From: an uncultured Pseudomonadota bacterium
GTDB lineage: Bacteria; Pseudomonadota; Gammaproteobacteria; Burkholderiales; Burkholderiaceae_C
Direction of reading: 5' to 3'
Assembly (NCBI GenBank): GCA_900320815.1
Contig: ONTY01000071.1
Coordinates: 1-6,837 of the forward strand
Length of the DNA: 6,837 bases
Positions 6,047 through 6,837 of the stretch are shown piece by piece. Position 1 is the first letter of the stretch, and each line of letters opens with the position of its first letter. Under the pieces are notes generated by a model. It saw nothing but the letters and a program-made list of their open reading frames with translations, was not told where the DNA came from and ran no database searches. The translations under genes and the position numbers were made by a program.

Positions 6047-6250
6047 CTCCTCCAGTATCCCTTCGATTTCCATCATCGTCAGCCGGCCTTCTTTTTTCCG
6101 GATCAGTTGATGGATTTCCAACAATTCATCATATTGATCCAAGCAGAAATCTTCCGGTCTGATGATGGATGCATTGACCAATCTCAGGTTGCTTTTGATT
6201 TCTTCGACAATTTGTTCCAGATTTTCCTTGCTGGGCGTGCCAGAATTCAA
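6017..6250 (-). CDS. DUF1128 / UPF0435 family protein (YfkK-like)
   Basis: A 77-residue, charged, mostly helical cytoplasmic protein. It follows the UPF0435 pattern as I recall it from Bacillus subtilis YfkK: 'ENLEQIVEEIKSNLRLVNAS' (YfkK has an equivalent E-E-N-V-E-x-M-V-E-x-I-K-x-K-L-R-M-V-N-A), then 'DQYDELLEIHQLI' and 'MEIEGILEELRELR'. The function is not known. The start is a TTG at 6250-6248, chosen because GGAG (6259-6256) lies five bases upstream and the next in-frame Met is far inside the conserved region. A terminator overlaps its stop codon. The family is confined to Bacillales relatives as far as I know, which is the best taxonomic hint for the right-hand part. It is divergent from the DUF309 gene, with 44 bases between the two starts. 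Confidence 0.8.
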   Translation of the reverse strand: MNSGTPSKENLEQIVEEIKSNLRLVNASIIRPEDFCLDQYDELLEIHQLIRKKEGRLTMMEIEGILEELRELRTNAK

Positions 6251-6279
6251 ATTTGCTCCATCCTCTCTGCCGTTTTTTA

Positions 6280-6284
6280 AAGGA
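6280..6284 (+). promoter_or_regulatory. Ribosome binding site deciding the DUF309 GTG start
   Basis: AGGAG, within AAAGGAGTG, lies about ten bases before the GTG at 6295. No ATG is available between it and residue 27 of the reading frame, so it fixes the non-standard start. The 44-base gap between the two divergent genes has little room for promoters, which must partly lie inside the coding regions. Confidence 0.6.
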
Positions 6285-6294
6285 GTGAAAATCC

Positions 6295-6699
6295 GTGGAG
6301 CCTTATTCCCCTTTATATATTGCCTTTTTTCATTATTTTAACACGGTCTGTGACTACTATGTATGCCACGATATGTTGGAAGAGCTGTGGCTCGAAGAGG
6401 GCAGGGAACCGTTTTACCAAGGATTGCTCCAAGTGGCTGTCGGATTGTACCATTTGCAAAACGACAACCGGAACGGAGCTTTAAAATTGCTCACCAGTGC
6501 TTTGGAAAAGCTGTCGCTTTATCCGGAGAAAGAGTGGATGGGGATCAACTTGGACCGGTTAAAACGGGATGTGAAAAAGGTAATCGCCTTTTTAAACGGA
6601 AAAGCCCGTTTGGATGCCGTCCCGGAGCGGATCGTGATCGAACTGACGGACCCGGTGTTAAGAAAGGAAGTGGTCAAGATGGAAAATCAGGACCATTAA
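6295..6699 (+). CDS. DUF309 domain protein (YpuF-like)
   Basis: A 134-residue protein starting at GTG 6295. The DUF309 signature is clear: 'DYYVCHDMLEELWLEEG' (residues 20-36; the family consensus is ECHEVLEExW), 'FYQGLLQVAVGLYHLQNDN' (40-58), then 'NGALKLLTSALEKL' (60-73). The family is all-helical with conserved His/Glu residues (here His25, Glu29, Glu30) that suggest a metal or ligand site, but no activity is established. It is common in Bacillaceae and also in cyanobacteria and Thermus. Residues after about 100 are less conserved, with an Ile/Val-rich 'ERIVIELTDPVL' tail. The gene converges with an unidentified gene that ends at 6718, 18 bases on. GC is about 47 %, matching the DUF1128 gene and differing sharply from the liv operon. 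Confidence 0.85.
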   Translation: MEPYSPLYIAFFHYFNTVCDYYVCHDMLEELWLEEGREPFYQGLLQVAVGLYHLQNDNRNGALKLLTSALEKLSLYPEKEWMGINLDRLKRDVKKVIAFLNGKARLDAVPERIVIELTDPVLRKEVVKMENQDH

Positions 6700-6717
6700 G
6701 GCTTCCGTTGTGTCCGT

Positions 6718-6837
6718 TCAGTGTTTAAACACTTGTTGCTTGATCAAGGCCAGACATTCGCGTGCTTTATGGTACGGAAGGAATAATACCTTGGAATGAA
6801 CGGGCGAAGCTGTCACTTCCAGGCCGGCTTGCCGGGC
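6718..6837 (-). CDS. 3' end of an unidentified gene
   Basis: A frame open to the right edge gives 39 residues before TGA at 6720-6718. It begins ARQAGLEVTASPVHSKVLF, continues LPYHKARECLALIKQQ, and ends VFKH. The alternation of a short strand-like segment (VTASPVHSKVLFLP) and a helix (KARECLALIKQQVF) looks like a real protein C-terminus. I do not recognise the family. It is convergent with the DUF309 gene. The last codons form a 14-base palindrome (6720-6733), which is probably a coding coincidence. Confidence 0.5.
   Translation of the reverse strand, partial: ARQAGLEVTASPVHSKVLFLPYHKARECLALIKQQVFKH

Noticed and set aside
6720..6733. 14-bp perfect palindrome AGTGTTTAAACACT as operator or terminator
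   Set aside because: It consists of the last codons (Val-Phe-Lys-His-stop) of the partial gene, has no loop or T tract, and is likely coincidental.
1..6837. A previously undescribed defence, mobile or biosynthetic system
   Set aside because: The recognisable genes are a standard amino acid importer, serB and small conserved families; no transposase, integrase, nuclease or unusual gene cluster is visible.

Overview
The window joins two unlike pieces of DNA. Positions 1 to about 5802 are GC-rich (roughly 60-70 % in the stretches I counted). They carry a typical proteobacterial branched-chain amino acid uptake operon. High GC, weak Shine-Dalgarno sequences and the gene set suggest a betaproteobacterium, perhaps Burkholderiales/Comamonadaceae; the family-level guess is inference. 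From about 5988 to the end, GC is about 45-50 %, Shine-Dalgarno sites are strong, GTG and TTG starts are used, and two small Bacillaceae-type families (DUF1128/UPF0435 and DUF309) appear. That points to a Firmicute. Between them lies a short AT-rich cold-shock-domain reading frame (about 37 % GC over its first 150 bases) whose owner is unclear.

Layout: the end of an unidentified gene (1-72, +); a short DUF1232/YkvA-like gene (185-358, -) with an in-frame TGA just after the domain; a non-coding stretch with a probable minus-strand terminator and a strong hairpin; serB phosphoserine phosphatase (602-1339, -); a divergent intergenic region of 205 bases; then livK (1545-2669), livH (2797-3714), livM (3737-4996) and livG (4993-5802), all +. 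A clear stem-loop with flanking A and T tracts sits between livK and livH. livF, the usual fifth gene, does not follow livG. A cold-shock-like ORF (5840-6046, +) comes next and runs into the terminator and 3' end of a convergent DUF1128 gene (6017-6250, -). DUF309 (6295-6699, +) diverges from it, and the 3' end of an unidentified gene (6718-6837, -) closes the window.

Function: LivK is the periplasmic binding protein, LivH and LivM the two permeases and LivG one of two ATPases of the LIV-I high-affinity Leu/Ile/Val importer. Without LivF the locus as seen is incomplete. SerB performs the last step of serine synthesis and is transcribed away from the operon.

I see no previously undescribed system. 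The most notable feature is the discontinuity after livG, which I read as an assembly chimera or, less likely, a recombination or transfer boundary. The best genuine regulatory feature is the livK-livH stem-loop.
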